64,000 nucleotides of DNA. Origin: Hyperoplus lanceolatus (Eukaryota; Chordata; Actinopteri; Uranoscopiformes; Ammodytidae). The DNA lies in contig CM049403.1 in assembly GCA_026929865.2 (NCBI GenBank), forward strand, positions 22,086,501 through 22,150,500. The letters are read 5' to 3'. Below, piece after piece: positions 10,496-24,898 of the stretch (position 1 is the first letter of the stretch; each line of letters starts with the position of its first letter). Under the pieces are notes generated by a model. It was given only the letters and a program-made list of their open reading frames with translations. It did no database searches and was not told the origin of the DNA. A program made the position numbers and the translations under genes.

Positions 10496-13400
10496 CTGCA
10501 AAAAATAAGAAGCAGAAAAATTAGATTTTTTTATGTTATGTAATATTATTCATGCAATGAGGGGTTTGTTGAACTTCACTCAGTTTTTTTCACTACTCAA
10601 GATCCACGATCACAGATCCAAAACGTCATCCACAAACTCCCCAAATAAGGAAACTGATTTCCTAGCATTTACAGAATGTAGCAGTGAGGAAACACAATAT
10701 ACTGTCGTAGTTGGCTTGTTGCTGCTGTTCCAGATGGAATAAAAAAATACCCAAATAAAACACTGCCAAACTACATAAAATGTATTATGTTTGAGCAATA
10801 GACATGATGCTCATAGCCAGAGCCACTTGCAGTGAAAGGGCAATGGTTCTGCCCAAATCTACAGGGCACGCGACTTTCGATGAACACGCTGATCTGCTCT
10901 GCTCTGCTTTGCCATTCCCAACCCCTCAATGTAAAGTAGGTAATAATTTGATCTGTCAGACTATTAGAAGCAAAGTACAACACAACACAAAATCCTGTAG
11001 CTTTCCCATCACGCGCAACCAGCCTCTTCTCATGCCCCTTTATTAGCTGAGGAGTTGCTGTTCCCGCTCTCTTTATTTATTTCGTAATCGCCTGATCGTG
11101 TCGTTATTTGCTTATCTCACCGCCTTGTAATTACACAGGCAGCCAGTGATATTCCATGCATCGTCTCTTTGTTTTAGTCAAATTGCCATTAATCCCCAAA
11201 GCTACACAGAGGGACTGGGAACGCCTTCCACCGCACTCATACACACACACACCCTTTCTCTCATTGGTATGTCTGGTGCAGCACAGAGTCACCGCCAAGT
11301 GGTTAAACATTCTCTTTAATTAGAGAGACGTGAATAAAAAGACAAAGGAAGAGAAAAGTGAGAGAGATGCATGACATGAATGTAATGAGTGCGACAATGT
11401 CTGTCTCTCTCTTTTTTCTTCTTTTTTCAATATGTATGTCGTTCGGTTGATACCCTTCATCCAGAGTATCTTAAAGCGAGATGGGTGAGTGGGTAAACTG
11501 CAGGGTCTTATTCAAAGACAATGCAAAAACACAAAATGGTCCGTTCTCAAAAGGCCCAGATAACATGACCCAGGTTCATACCCCTGTGTCAGCTAGCTTC
11601 TGCCCTGCTTTCGTGTCCTTGCGCAACACTTGCACTTGTGACAGCTCATGGGATGCTTCCCCACAGCTAGCCCTGCATGGGGGGTAAGAGGGACTGTTTA
11701 TAAGTGAGATTAATTAACTGCACTCTCAGGGTAGTGAACGGTATAGCACAAACTGTCCAGACAGTGTGCGGTTTATAGCGGATGCCCCAATATAACTTTT
11801 CTTTTTTCAAGGTAACCTTGCGGTTACAGGTAATACTCTGCCAACACAAATTTACTGTTTTGATCTATGGAACAGCCACTTTTGAACTGTCACTGAACAC
11901 CTCCTAACATCCTTACCTGCCAACTAGCTCGCAACTCTCTTTTGACAAGTTACAATGTATGTGAACTGAATTTACTTGGAAAATAGCATAACCGAATGAA
12001 AATTGCAAACTTTATTATTCAAATGATATCATGATCGGTAGCACATAGAATTAGACAGTTACCGACAACCTTACAGCCATATCAGTTATACCCAGAATAT
12101 ATAAATGTCTACATAATTATTTATTGAACCTTTTTCATGATACAATTTTATTAGGATTACAAATGACTGACCATGACGGTCAAATGTAGATTTTCTTTTT
12201 ATAAAATCCCCCAAAAATGAGCTACTATGTCAACCATACCAAGCTGCTAAATTGTCAGAGGAGTTGAAAGGTTAATATATGCAGCTATTTCACTACAGGG
12301 CTGCCTTTGTGACTGTGGCCTTGTGAGAGGCAGAACACCACTGCTAATTGCAGTGTAACCAAGAATCAGACAGCATGCATATATAGGAGCCCCACCCTTC
12401 ACAGCCATGGACCACACGCTTCAACTGGCAACATGAAACCGACAGACACATGCAGTGGCAGGCAAACTTAACATAAACCACAAACGGAGGAGAGAAAAAA
12501 GTGTACAGAGTAAAACTACTGGCCTCCAAAAGCACTTTTTTTTTTTAATATATTTTACGTAATTCAAACAGAGAAATTCAAGAACACTTAAAGGCACTTA
12601 AAAACACACAAAAGGAGAAATCAAGAATAGGTATTTTGTAGTAATGCCCATGCCCGAACAAGAGTGGGTGTGTTTCAGAAGCTCAGCTCATCTTTCAACA
12701 GAATACACACGACCAAAGTGTGTGCCCTTGCTTGTTTTTTTTTTCTTCTATTTTTTCGTGCCCTGGAGGGAAGGTGAATCTGGGAGTATCAAATTGTGTC
12801 GGAGGCCTCTGAATAATGCCTGCATTGTTCTGAGTGTAAACATTGGTAGATAGGAGGAAATCTCACCATGCCTGTGGGGAATAACTCTATTTCTGTTCAC
12901 AAGATGCCCAGGTTATGATTTATGGCCCTCCCCTTAGGGAATGGCTTTTATCTCCACCTTTGGTTGCTTTACAAAACCATACAATTACAACAGCTATTGT
13001 TGTGTTGAAGAGCCTCCTCAAACATACTCTAAGTCCATGTGGGGGCTCCAGTTTTACCATGGAGGTAGTCTACATAGATGAATGCTGACAGGGTTAGACA
13101 GAAAATAGATAGAGTTTAGATAGAAGGAAACATTACACTACACATTTGATTCAATAATCCCGTATGGACTGGGGGTGTTAAAACTCACCAAACCAAAATG
13201 TAACCTTAACAAAAAAGGCAGCTCTAAACAGAGATGCCAACAAGTTGCTAAAGCAGTCTTTCACTCAGAGGGAAGACAAGTTGGCATGAAGGTATCTTTC
13301 ACCTGCTATTAGCACCTCCATGGAAAAGGCTGTCAACCCTTGCTAAAAGCATCCATCACTTTGCCTCTAAAAATGGACAGGTAAACAAACCAGCATTAAA

Positions 13401-14390
13401 AAAGAGATACTAAAGAATGAAATGAAATGATTCCTGCTACTTTTGAGTTTCAAACTGACTCGTTACTCTGACAAAGTCCAGTGAATACATTCTAGATTAT
13501 TTCAACCGATTGCCAATGAATACATTTTTAATCTAGAAGCTATAAACCCCCCATCCCTGGAAAACTGACCAACACTCTAGATAATATCCAGTTGCTAGAC
13601 TCCTGTAATTACAGACAAAATTGTGGCACAATTTCCACTGAGTGGTGGCAGTCACTGGCTATCAGGGACTCTTACTTTGACATGGTCATGGTCAAGCTTT
13701 AAATTCGGCTCGTTTCCCCATGCAATATTAATACTAATGCATTTGATTACTGAAATTGAGAAAGGCGACGAAGGGAGGGGGAGATGGGAATTAGCGCCAG
13801 AGCCATGAAATGAGAGCACGACCAGTAGATATAAAACTGTGTGTGCATGCACAACTACACACATGTCTCAATGGGCTAAGAAAAATTAAAAAGAAAGTAG
13901 TGAATCCTGCAAAGAAAATTAAACGCAGGTTACGCACCACACCGGTGACTTCAAGATACCAAACCATTTCCATTTTAGCTCGAGGACTCTAACAGGCCCG
14001 GTTTACGGCCTCTGCACACATCCTGCGTCTACCTCTGGAGTGCATCGCCTTAGCTTACTACTGAGTCTCTCGGACTTTTCTCGGACACACATGGAACATC
14101 TCAGCAGCTGCTGCTGCTGCAGCGCTGCTTATAAAAGCCCTATCTTTCTACATAGAGTTTTCATAGATAATTCCCATTAAAAATGAAGTTATTTCCTGTC
14201 ATTTATGATGCATATGATTTATATTGAGTCTAATATTGAGTCTGGACAGTAATCCGTGCGCCCCATTGCCTTTTTTTTCTTTTCTTTTTTTTTTTTTTAC
14301 ACATTTTCGCTTGTTGGAAGTTTTATTTTGAAAGGGACACACCAGGAAATGGTGAAATTACAGCGAAAGCTGCCGGTGTGAAGTCAATAT
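10496..14390. other. Probable intron, largely unremarkable
   Basis: No further exon or complete transposon recognised. A stretch near 11040-11210 looks unusually complex and homeobox-site rich and is listed separately. A CpG- and CTG-containing stretch near 13980-14130 resembles transposon-derived sequence but has no defined ends. Confidence 0.4.
11040..11210. promoter_or_regulatory. Possible conserved regulatory element
   Basis: Non-repetitive, balanced-composition sequence with homeodomain-type motifs (TGTAATTACA, CCATTAAT) and no open frame. It stands out from the surrounding low-complexity DNA. The call rests on motif content only, and conservation could not be tested. Confidence 0.2.
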
Positions 14391-17300
14391 GGCTGTGTCT
14401 TGATTCAGGGGTTGCAGCCAGGCCCCCAGGATGCTGCCTTCTCCGAGTAGCCAGCATGGACTAGTGGCCAACCCATTGGTACTGCATGCTGTGAATGGGA
14501 GCTTATTTTCCATGGAGCCCTGAGGCAGATTTCCCCGTCCACACAATACAAGCGGCGAACAAGATTGTGTCTCCGCAAATTTTTTCTGGATATCAATCAT
14601 AGGCTCATACTTATCTTTAGACCATGTACTAATAAAACTGAAGTTTTCTCGTTTAAAAACGCCACCTCAAGCGTTTTATTAGCCCAACGGCTTTCAACGT
14701 CTTTCAGTTTGTTTTCGCGGGAGAAGGAGGGGTGGGCAGCCGTAGGCAGCTGAATAGAGTCGTAGTGAAACAAATGTTTCGGTTTTCTGCTCCGGCCTCC
14801 GAGAGGGCTCAGTGTTTCTTTATAGGTCCATGACTCTTTCAGTGCGAGGCTCCATTAACTTCTCGTGTCTGAGGTTTTTCCTTTTACTTAACATGAAGGA
14901 CGTTGATGATTTTTAGGCATGTGACTTTTTAACATTACAGTCGCCGAGGGATTTGTAGACTGGTTCAGCTGTTAGTCGCGTGAGCTCAACTCTCACGTTC
15001 CTCTGCTTGCGATCATTGCGATTCACTATATTGATCCATTTATTGAAAAGATCCATAGGCAAAGGATGGGTGCATTACGGGATCATGTACAAAAACTAGT
15101 TGCTCATCCAGCGGCAGCTTCACCATCACCTCCAGCTGTGCTGATGAGCTCTAATAATCTCTAATGGGTAGGCTACTATGCCATTTGCGCTACCCATGGT
15201 GTGGAAAACACCAAAACACACATCATTGAAATGCCTGTAACAGGCACGGATGTATTGATTACTTGAATGATTATGGGAGACCTACGTAATTTTTATAATA
15301 TTGTTAGTGTAATATAACCATTTCAGTTACGTTGGTTTTTAATTTTGCAGTTGCTTGTTAAGTTATGTATGACAGTTAACAATGTTGGTGTATTATAATT
15401 GATTATGCTGTTATAGGCTACTCCAACTTCGTTGCTGTTCAATATGTAACCATTTATTTTTATATCATATCTGTCTGATTTATTGCACACACACGTTCAA
15501 AAGAATCAGGTCAACAAACCAGTGGCTGCGTTTAACAACTCTACAGTGGCTGCACTAACATTTTGCCACTTTTATTTTGGAACTGCTCATCCCAGAGTTT
15601 TAAATCACATTGAAGATTAACTAATTCTGCAATTGCTTTAATCCATGATTATTATTTTATAATCAGGTTATTTAATTTAAAACGTGTTGCTTGCTGGTTT
15701 CCATGTCTTTTTATAGTTGTTATAGTTCCATGTGGGTCATTTCAGACTCTTTCGCTTCTTAACAACTTGAATGAATCAGTGAGTTCCCTGAATGAAAATG
15801 TAAATAGCCTACAAGGTGTTTTTCTTTATCTGGTGTTATGGAAATATATTTATATATAATCTATATACATGTTAAGCCTGTTGTGGACTTGCAAATGTTT
15901 GTGTTTCATGCAACAGGTACAGCAACAGGTACAGTTTACTATATATTTTTGAAAAATTGCTGACATTCTTGATTCTTATTGATAATTGTGCCTTGAGTCT
16001 TGCTTGAAAGCAATAAACATCTTAATTACTTAACTTGAATGTTTTCAACTGGTATTTCGTTGCCAACTCTCATCTGAACCAGACAGCCTGATTTTCAGTT
16101 CCAAAACAATAGGTCAAAAAGGGACAAACTAATATTCTTTAAAAAAGGATTGTTTAACTGTAACTGTTTAACTTTACATTGAATTTTTAAGCTTGTGTAA
16201 TTTGTAATATAACTGATACCCACAGCAGGAAAATAAAACTAATTCTTACCCATTCTGATTAGGCAATTGCTTTGACAACCACACATTCGGTCTTATAATT
16301 AAACTTTAAAAAGCTCACTTTGGCATTTGAACATTTGTTTGCTTTATTTCAATAGAGCACTAAGAACTATGCTCACTACCTAACAGCACACGCTACGAAA
16401 ACAGCGCTAACCCACTATCTGGTTTAGCTTACATTAGCTAATAGTGCTGCCCTGATGGCAGGAGTAGTCTTCGTTTAGAACTTGTGAATCACTATATTAC
16501 TTAACAACAACGGGTGTCATTTTAAGATTACATACAGAGAATCATCGGGGATATGTAATTTATACTTCCATGGTAGATAAACAATACAACTGTGCTCGTC
16601 TCCGCTTAGCTTCAGTTTAGTTTACGGCATGGACATATTAGACTGTTACACTGCTTTCTTCATCCAAGAACGTCAGTGAAACGTACACTGCGCGTCACGC
16701 TTAAGGGGCGTGTTGGCACCGTGTACGCGGAAGCGAATACTTCCTGTATGGTCGCCCTGCGCCAATGAGCAGCTTTCATAGGAATGAATGGCTTCAACGT
16801 TACAACGGTTTTCAGTCCGCTGTCCATTTCTTTATAGGTCCATGGTTGCAGCCTACGTAGGCTGCATTTGAAGACCGATTGCGTCATAGCGGCGCGCAAA
16901 GGCTGTCCCGTTTGCAAGGCTCCTTGCAAGGCTCCTCATATGCGGCCGAGAAATGCAGCCTTCGTTTCACGGTTTTGAAGGCTGCATCAGATCATGGACC
17001 TAGCATCAGATGTATCCTTCGTGGCCCAACATATCCCAAGATTCATTGCGTTTTTTTCAGAGATAGCATAAAATAAAATAAAAAATAACAAAACAGCAAC
17101 GTGTTGCTCCATCTTCTTAACTTTTATCTTCCTTTCTTTTTTTCTTGTACTTTTTTTTCTTTTCGTCTGGTAGGCAACTTCTTTTTCTTTTTTCCTCCAT
17201 TGACAGGGCTGTCTCCGTTGGCAGCAATCAGGGTTGCTAGGCAGCACAGGAGCGGCGAGTCGTCACGCAAGGTAACGGCTTGTTACGTAAACCGGAAATG

Positions 17301-17451
17301 CTCGTAAACCGAGACCTGCGGAGACCGTCTCATTTAACAAGGCTCGTTGGCCTTAAAACCGGCCTTAAAATCGGCCTTCATAGGCTATAGCCTTCATAGA
17401 CCGCGAGACTGCGTCCTACCAAGGATGCAACCCCTGAATCAAGACACAGCC
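14391..17451. mobile_element. DNA transposon-like region with 26-bp terminal inverted repeats
   Basis: GGCTGTGTCTTGATTCAGGG plus six more bases at 14391-14416 is repeated exactly inverted at 17426-17451. Similarity between the ends continues weakly inwards. No open transposase frame exists in the 3-kb interior, so the copy is non-autonomous, or else two related insertions in opposite orientation. No convincing target duplication was found (flanks ...TCAATAT and CATGACT...). Internal structure includes an 18-bp direct repeat at 14815-14832 and 16827-16844, and an inverted pair TAGGTCCATG (16835-16844 and 16993-17002). The superfamily is not assigned. Confidence 0.6.
16835..17002. repeat. Small foldback unit inside the 14391-17451 element
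   Basis: TAGGTCCATG at 16835-16844 is inverted at 16993-17002. Inside lie further inverted copies of a GGCTGCATT-like motif and a tandem CAAGGCTCCTTG stretch near 16915-16935. The whole is CpG-rich, unlike the surrounding AT-rich DNA. Confidence 0.55.
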
Positions 17452-18701
17452 CATGACTCTCAGCAGAGTATTTCTCTATCAGTTAAAGCAGAGAGACCAG
17501 AGAGAGACGCGCGGCTCTCAGAAAAAAATAGGCGAGCCTCCTGAGGTAAAGGGGAGCGTCGCTGCAGACGTGCCTCCGACGTGTATCAGCAGTGCGTCTG
17601 AGGTTGGATGTGTATCCGCTCTAGGTTGATTACACAGTCAGTGACAAAACGTCAAACGCAGACGCGAGGTAGACGCGCAGTAGAGGTAGGTTGTGTGTGG
17701 AGGCTGTTACAGTGGAGTCCTGCTGCTGCCTGCTAGGGCTGTTGTGAATTATACAGGGTTGGGAACTAGCAGGTCTACTCTGACTTGGCTAACTCTGCCC
17801 AAAAACATTAATTTCCAGATTACAAACACACACCTATAGTATAATAAATAAAAAAACACATCATAAAAACATTATTTAATATTTACTAAAATGTTCCTTG
17901 ATTAGTCTAAAATAGCAATTATGTCACTTATTTGAGGGCCACTTAGGCAATTTTTAAACAGCTAAGGTAGTAATTACCCCATAAAACATGTGAATGTTTA
18001 TGTCCAAGAGAGGGGTTCCAGAATCAGAACATGTCTGTTGTAGTAAAATGGTGAAGTACCAATGTTCCCGATGCTTATGCTTTTTTCATGGCCCTCTCTA
18101 AACTCTGCTATCTTCTGTTGACGTTCGGCCTTCAGATGCTGTCTCACCCTTTGCAGCCGTTAGAAAACAATTTCATTTGTCAACCCCCGAGTTACAGGCT
18201 TTTACCTCAACCAGTTTACAGCTTTTCATTGATGCATAGCCGAGACAATACAACACAAAGGTTGTAAAATGACGGTGTGCAAATGTGTTTATGTGTTTAT
18301 GTGTATACATTCGGTACATGTTAGTTAGCTAGTTTTTTACTCCCGTGTATGCAATAATTTTAGGGTATGCATTTTACGCTAAAATGATTTGTGTCTGTAT
18401 CTCTGTATAATTTGTAAGAAGCAAACGCACACGTACACACACCTCAACCTCAAATGTTAAGCAAGTCTAGGAACCATCTGTTTTTCACCATGCTGAAATC
18501 CTAGCAGTGTTGATTCCATGTGTCATCAGTAAGGATCCCCCCTCTCTCTCTCCCTCCCTCATTCCTTCCACTTTTTAAGCTTCCTGCATCAGAATATTGG
18601 CTACATAAGGCAAAATCTACAGTGAGAAAAAAAAACGAACCATGGTGCACACTATCCTTTGATACCAAGAAAACTAGGTGGTGAGACATATGGGTTATTA
18701 T

Positions 18702-18736
<35 letters not shown>
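18702..18736. repeat. (GA)n microsatellite
   Basis: A GA run with one AAAG interruption. Confidence 0.95.
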
Positions 18737-21700
18737 TAGGTGTGTTACGCTTCTAAATATATCCCACTGATCAAACTAGTCGTCCTTCAAATCCTCGATC
18801 TCTGTTTTCTTTTCTTCCCTATAACCCCCTCCTCTCCCTAATTTCCTCTCTCTCATTCCCTCCTCCCCTGGAACTCATGCATACTAAACTATGCTTGCAT
18901 TGCAGATGTTTGGTAGGGAATCACATGAATTTGCATGGAACTGCAGGACTATTATGTAAATGCCCCAGCGCTTATACACCTCCCAGCTTTTACTCTTTCG
19001 TTGCCATCTTCCATCCCGAGAGAAGGTGTTGGGAGGAAGCAGAGTGTGTTGTCATTAACTACCGAGTGCAGGGAAACCCCCTGTGGATGGGCTTATATTA
19101 TGCAAGGGAAACATATGCATACGTTTGGGAGGATATCATCTGCAACATTAACATTTTAGGCACTGGGCTTTAACTCACATTACTTGCAACAGTGGAATAA
19201 ACTGCACTCAACGGTATCGTGCAACAGGTCGGGTAGTGAGGTGTGTGGAAATCTGAGTTAAACTGTTAAGAATAAAGATGTTTTATATGCAAACTAGTCA
19301 TGACAAGTCTGCTGGTCTATTGTATTTCTATATCCTGAAATCACAAGAGTAACACGTTTACCTCAAGGGTCTTAAAATCTTATGTGCCTCACATTTCTTG
19401 ACTTTTTGGTAGACAAACTTAAAAATACGACACTGTGCCACCCTGAATACATCCCAGACTCATATTTGGATAAGTAGACTAACAGAAATAACTCCAGAGC
19501 ATATTATAAGTGAAATATATATTTTGTATGTTACGGCAACGCATGAGCACCCTTTCTTTCTGCCTAAAGTGAAGGTTTGTTTGCACGGGTACGTCGGGCA
19601 GCGAGAACTACTACCGCCATGACCTCATTAAGAGATGGCAGACCTCTCTGCCGTGACAACGTCTCCTTGGAGTAGCTTTCCCATAAGCCTTTGCCCTCAA
19701 CTGTTCCCAACCTCCAAGTCCCTGAAATGGTGCTTGACACTTCAGAGACACCTTGTGTCGACCATCTGCCATCCCCCTGGGAGCAACATAACCTTTCTCT
19801 GGGATCTCATGAGCTCCTGTTTGCTTTCTAAATGAGATTTTGCTAGAAAGAGCAGCTGAAAATCAAGGGAAGATTTTGTTTTTAACTTAAACGTTGCCAG
19901 CTTCTGAAATGATTTTTTTTAGCATTAAAGTATAGAATATTAGAATTACAATTTATGTAACTCGTGACGGACAATACATTTTTTTTTTAATATATATTTT
20001 TTTATCTTAATGGTTACTCTATATTGTATTTGTCAGCCCAAGACTCCAAATTGATCTTTTAAAGCTCTTTAAAAGTGTTTTGTGATTTCCTCTGATTAAT
20101 GTTCAGGCTGCATTCACAGTCATACTGTTGTGTCGGACTCCTGTCAAAAGGTACTGCAGGTTTACAAAATGGTGTGTGACCAAATAACCAGAAGCCCATT
20201 GAATCTCCAGCCTTTTGTTTTTCTCCGGGTCTTGCCATGAGTTCGATCGTCAGGAAATGGGTTTACTCTGGGCTTCACAAGGCTGCACTGTCCTTCCAAT
20301 AAACACCCAGGGCTTTGAGAGGATTTAGCTGCAATACACCTTGGTTGAGGTTGAGTGCACAGCAGAAAGCGTCAGGGTCGTGCAGCGGCGGCGAATGGAC
20401 TGCAGCTGGGATACCTGGGGGGCAAGAAGATCCTAAATGGTGACTTTATTGCGCAGCCATTTTGTTTACCACCGAAGGGGTGACAAACTATCTGTTTCCT
20501 GTGTAACTTTGTCGTACTGTGATGCCACGAGTTGGCGAGACACGCACAAACAAAAAGAGGAACCCTTGTTTTTATTTCTGCCTCTCCTGGTTTACCAAGG
20601 ATCATAAAAGCAGAGGTCAAAGATGGTACTGTCGACCATGACGACCATCACTTTAGCTTGGAGTAGTCTGGGAAGGGTTGCTACGTAAAATATATAGAAG
20701 AGAGGCATTTAATTATAGGACACAGTACAGGTCACAGTTGGAAGCCAAAGAAGGAAGGGGGGTATGACGTCCTTGACAATAAAGGGCCAGTTTGTTGTGT
20801 GTGTTTGAGAGATAGTGGTGGTGAAGACAACTTGGAAAGGGGAGGGTTTGGAGCGGTGACAACACTTTTTGGCCCTGTGCCAAAAGATTCAGATAAGCAT
20901 CACGCCGTCTGGCCTGTGACTTGATCACCAGGGGGAATGACATTTTTTGAAGGGCGAACGGGACGTTTAAAAAAAAAAAAACGCATCATATCCACTCTCG
21001 GAATTTGATGTGAAATGATATGGGAATGAGATTATTCTAAGTGATCGAGGGGTGGGCGGAGGAGGGAAAGACTGGCAGTCCAGGGTGTTAAGAAAATGTC
21101 TCCAAAACTCCTCTGTGTAATTGGCAGGGCTCACCGTGCAACATTTGCTGTGTGGTTTGTGAAGTTTCTATTCCAAAATGATATACCATTTGAAAAAAAC
21201 TGACAACTACACAATGAAATAACTGCTCCCATGTCAGGAAAATTCCCAACAAAGTGAAACTTTACTTTATCTTTGGCACAAAAAGGTTAACACATAAATG
21301 ATATATATCTTTGTTTTATACAGAAGATAAACATCAAGTCTGAGTCATTTTCTCAAATGGGAGAGGTCTTTGTAGTACACACTTGTGAGTACATCACTAG
21401 GTTGGTGTCATGTAAACATAAGGAAATACTCTGCGCTAAAGGTATATCACATCATTAAAAAAGTGAAGTGCAATGTATGATTCACCCTACGAGAACATTG
21501 CAGATGATTAGTGAAACATATTCTACAACATAAGGGCATGTGGCAGAATAGAAAAGAGCTCCTTTTTTTGCTTATTACGATGGAGCTCAACAGCCATGTT
21601 GCAAATGTCAGAAAAATAAAGATTAATTTAGAAACTCCTCTGTTTTGCAACTATATATATAGGGACAGGCCACACGGTATTTGTGGATCTGATGGTTAGG

Positions 21701-23584
21701 CTTTTGCTCTAGATAATTGAGTTAATAATGAGTAATTAACATGCAATGATTTGATTAGTAGAATCATGTCATCCTAATACATTTTTAAGATTAGATGTAT
21801 TTTTATTTTTGTTAAATGTATTTAAAAAAGATTATTAAAAAAAAGAAAAACAGACAAAGCCTTATGCAAGCAGCAGTCAATAGAATAGGTTCACTTTGTG
21901 CCTTTTCAAATTCAAGTCGAAGAGCCTCAGTACATGTTATTCAGTTTAATATAATATGAGGCTACAACCTTTGATGAAGTAAGGCTACTCTTCTATGATT
22001 CATATCTAAGGCCCCTTTTTTCTGAGCAGTTTTCTGATTAATCCTGTATGTCTCAAGGTTGGGAAAGAGAGAGAGAGAGAGACAAACGTGCACATTCACA
22101 AACAAAGAGACACAGATATAGGAGCACACACTTGAACACAAGGGGTATTAGCCCTGCTGATAACAAACCCTCTTGATCCAGGGTGGTCATCTTTTTAGGG
22201 CTTTTTCAGGAAATTAATTGAAAATGGAGTTAATCCTAGTACTTTGCTTCTTTAAACTGGGCCAAAGCCCATCAGCTGGCAAAGTACTATTTATTAACCT
22301 CACTGTGGTAGTAAGAGTTTCTAAGAATAAACTTTTTCCAATGCGTGATGAGGGGTGGAGTATGTCAATTTACACTCAGTTGTGCTATTCTGAGCTGATC
22401 GTTGACCAAAAAAAAGGAGTGAACATGAAAATTATCCCAACAGAAAAGTACAATCATCCTACACTCTACCATGAAGCCAGCAAGTACTGCAGCGGACATA
22501 CACAAGACACCACATTGGAAATCCAACAAATTCCTCGTTAATTTTTTCGTGTTTTGCTCTCCATTCCACTAACTCTCATATCCTTCCAGATTCAGCCTTT
22601 CCATCCCATTCAGGTCATCAGCTCATTCCCTGCTACTAGTTTTCCTTGCCCATTTCCCCACCTGAGACTCATTTCTAATGTACCCCTCAAAACTTAGAAC
22701 TGGTTCAGTTCTACTCATACCCTGCCAGACTGTCTGACCTCCAAGGCTTCAGATTTCTGGTTTGTTTGCCTGTTGGACTGAATACCCGCTGCTAACCTCT
22801 GCCTGCCTCTAAACTAAGTAAAGCAAACTTTCTTGTAACTGACCGTATCCTTCATGCTTCATCCAACCTCACCACTACAGTCATTCCCATTGCTGCCATT
22901 TGTGACTTAAACATAATAGTTTAGTTTCCAAAAGGACAGTTAAGCACTGTGTTTACATTACGCCTGATTAAAGTAACTGGATCTAATGATATGGTTCCAT
23001 GTGCAATAAAGAACATAAATATGCTATCATGGCAATATGTGTTGTGAAACTCTAGCGTGCAGTAGACAGTGGGCGGATAGATCCTGTTTGGACTGGAAGG
23101 TAGGGGGGATGTCTGTACCCCTGTCAATCACACAGCATTGTGAAGAGCAGAGACAGATGGCGAGGTTGACCCGTACTCTGTGTTTCTGCCTGTCAGTCCA
23201 GCCATCACAGTCCCACCACCAGCACTACCACTTAAAGCCTCGGAAAGACAACTGTTTTTTTACAGCCTTTAAAAAGAACGGAAGAACAGACAGCAACAAA
23301 TGTGACTATTTGACTCGGGACTTTCTTCTAAAAAACACCAAGCCCTTTCCAATATGGTGAGGGGAGATGTCTTACACTGGTTGCTATTCATACATCAACA
23401 TTAAAGGTTGCGCAACCATGCCAAAGTCCTTGTTGGGGAGGTAGAGACAAAGAAGAATATTTTGGTGCCACTGGCAGGGGAAAGGGGACACCAGAGGTCA
23501 CCCCCCTCGATGAGAAACTGTCAGGGATTACTGGGGAATCCCTACTGAGTGGAGATGTAACAGGGGCGGAGGGTCACTAATAAA

Positions 23585-23640
23585 CTGTATTTGTATAACA
23601 CCTTTTAAAACACAGCAACAAGGTGCTTTACAATACAACT
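23585..23640. repeat. Dispersed teleost repeat fragment
   Basis: The pattern TGTATTTGTATAACACCTTT followed by a run ending GGTGCTTTACAATACAA matches a motif common in fish dispersed repeats (a 'tttatatagcac...gtgctttacaa' signature recalled from family knowledge). Its ends are undefined. Confidence 0.4.
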
Positions 23641-24848
23641 AAAATACATTTAACACACAGAAACAAATTAAAATTCCTAAAAAGAAAAGACAATAGAGTA
23701 TAGAACAAAGTATATCCCATGTAAAAACCCCTGACTGAAAAAGTTTGAGTGAAAATCCCCTCTGTTTCTAGATAACCATCAGGCAGCCGAGTATGACAAG
23801 TCCTGTGTCCTCTGGTCGCACATTGAGGCACATGCCGCCCCATGTGACCTGTTGAGTATTTAGCCAGTGGTGGCAGATGCTGTAAGGGTGCAGGGGGATT
23901 CAGTGGGAGGTAATATTCTGGCATGATCTATATTAATGTATTCCTCCACAATACATTACTGAAACACACAGCCAGTGTTGTGAACTAGCCTTATTTTCCC
24001 TCCCACACAACAGAATAAAGAGTTTGTTTGTGTGCCAAAGACAGAGAGCTATTGTGGTTGATGGGCATGCACATGGGCAAATGCCAGGAGAAGGCTGTAA
24101 TTAAATCACAATGGAGTTTCCGCCAAACCCGCTCACACACACCCATTAAGATGATAAGAAGCTGCATACAGTGGTTACACATGCATGGCTTCTCTGATGT
24201 GTGTCCAATGCTTGCATGCCTCTGTCACACATTCACTTCAGTGGGACTACAAAGTCAACAGTCGGTTCCTTGGAGCCCCTTTTCAGTCCTACAAATGACC
24301 CTCCATCGTCTCCGTTGAGACTGAATGTCAGAGGGCCAAGGGAAGGATTGGTGTTGAGGAGGGTGGTGGGGTGTGCAGGTCAAAAGTGAGAGGTCAGACA
24401 GCTGGGAAACCTCTTTTTCTGTATAACACCACACATTCCTTCACAGCAGAGTACCGCCAGCCATGGCCATCCATCCCTGCCTGATTTAACTGCATGAGCT
24501 ATTGTATGCATATAACATGTCATATTTTTAGGAGGCTGCAAAATATAAAAGCTAATTTATTCTGCCATATTCAAAACAGCAATAGGCCAGTAGCAATGGG
24601 GCGGTTTGGGGGTACATTTGGGTTTGTTTGTTTTCCCGCCTGCAGTACACACGCTGGTTTTAAATGGTGGTAGAGTGGGTGGGGGAGCTTTTAAGTCCTG
24701 CAACTAATGCATAAACAAAACCCCTATCTCCCTGTCTGCTGTCTTTTATTTTCTCTGTGTGTTTGTCATTTTACCACTTTGCACACCCATGCTATGTATT
24801 GTTGTGCTGTGTGCTGCACTGCATGGAGTGAAAGGGAGAGAAGGAACG

Positions 24849-24898
24849 AGAGAGAGAGAGAGAGAGAGAGAGATGTGTGTACGTGTGTGGGGGGGGGG
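24849..24898. repeat. (GA)n tract followed by a short TG run and poly-G
   Basis: GA dinucleotides at 24849-24872, then a short TG/GTACGTG stretch and a G homopolymer ending near 24898. Confidence 0.9.

Noticed and set aside
10237-10524. Plus-strand open frame overlapping the minus-strand exon
   Set aside because: It is the antisense shadow of the GC-rich exon. The splice signals and signal peptide are all on the minus strand.
14391-17451. 8-9 bp target duplication around the 26-bp inverted ends
   Set aside because: Flanks TCAATAT and CATGACT do not match in any register tried.
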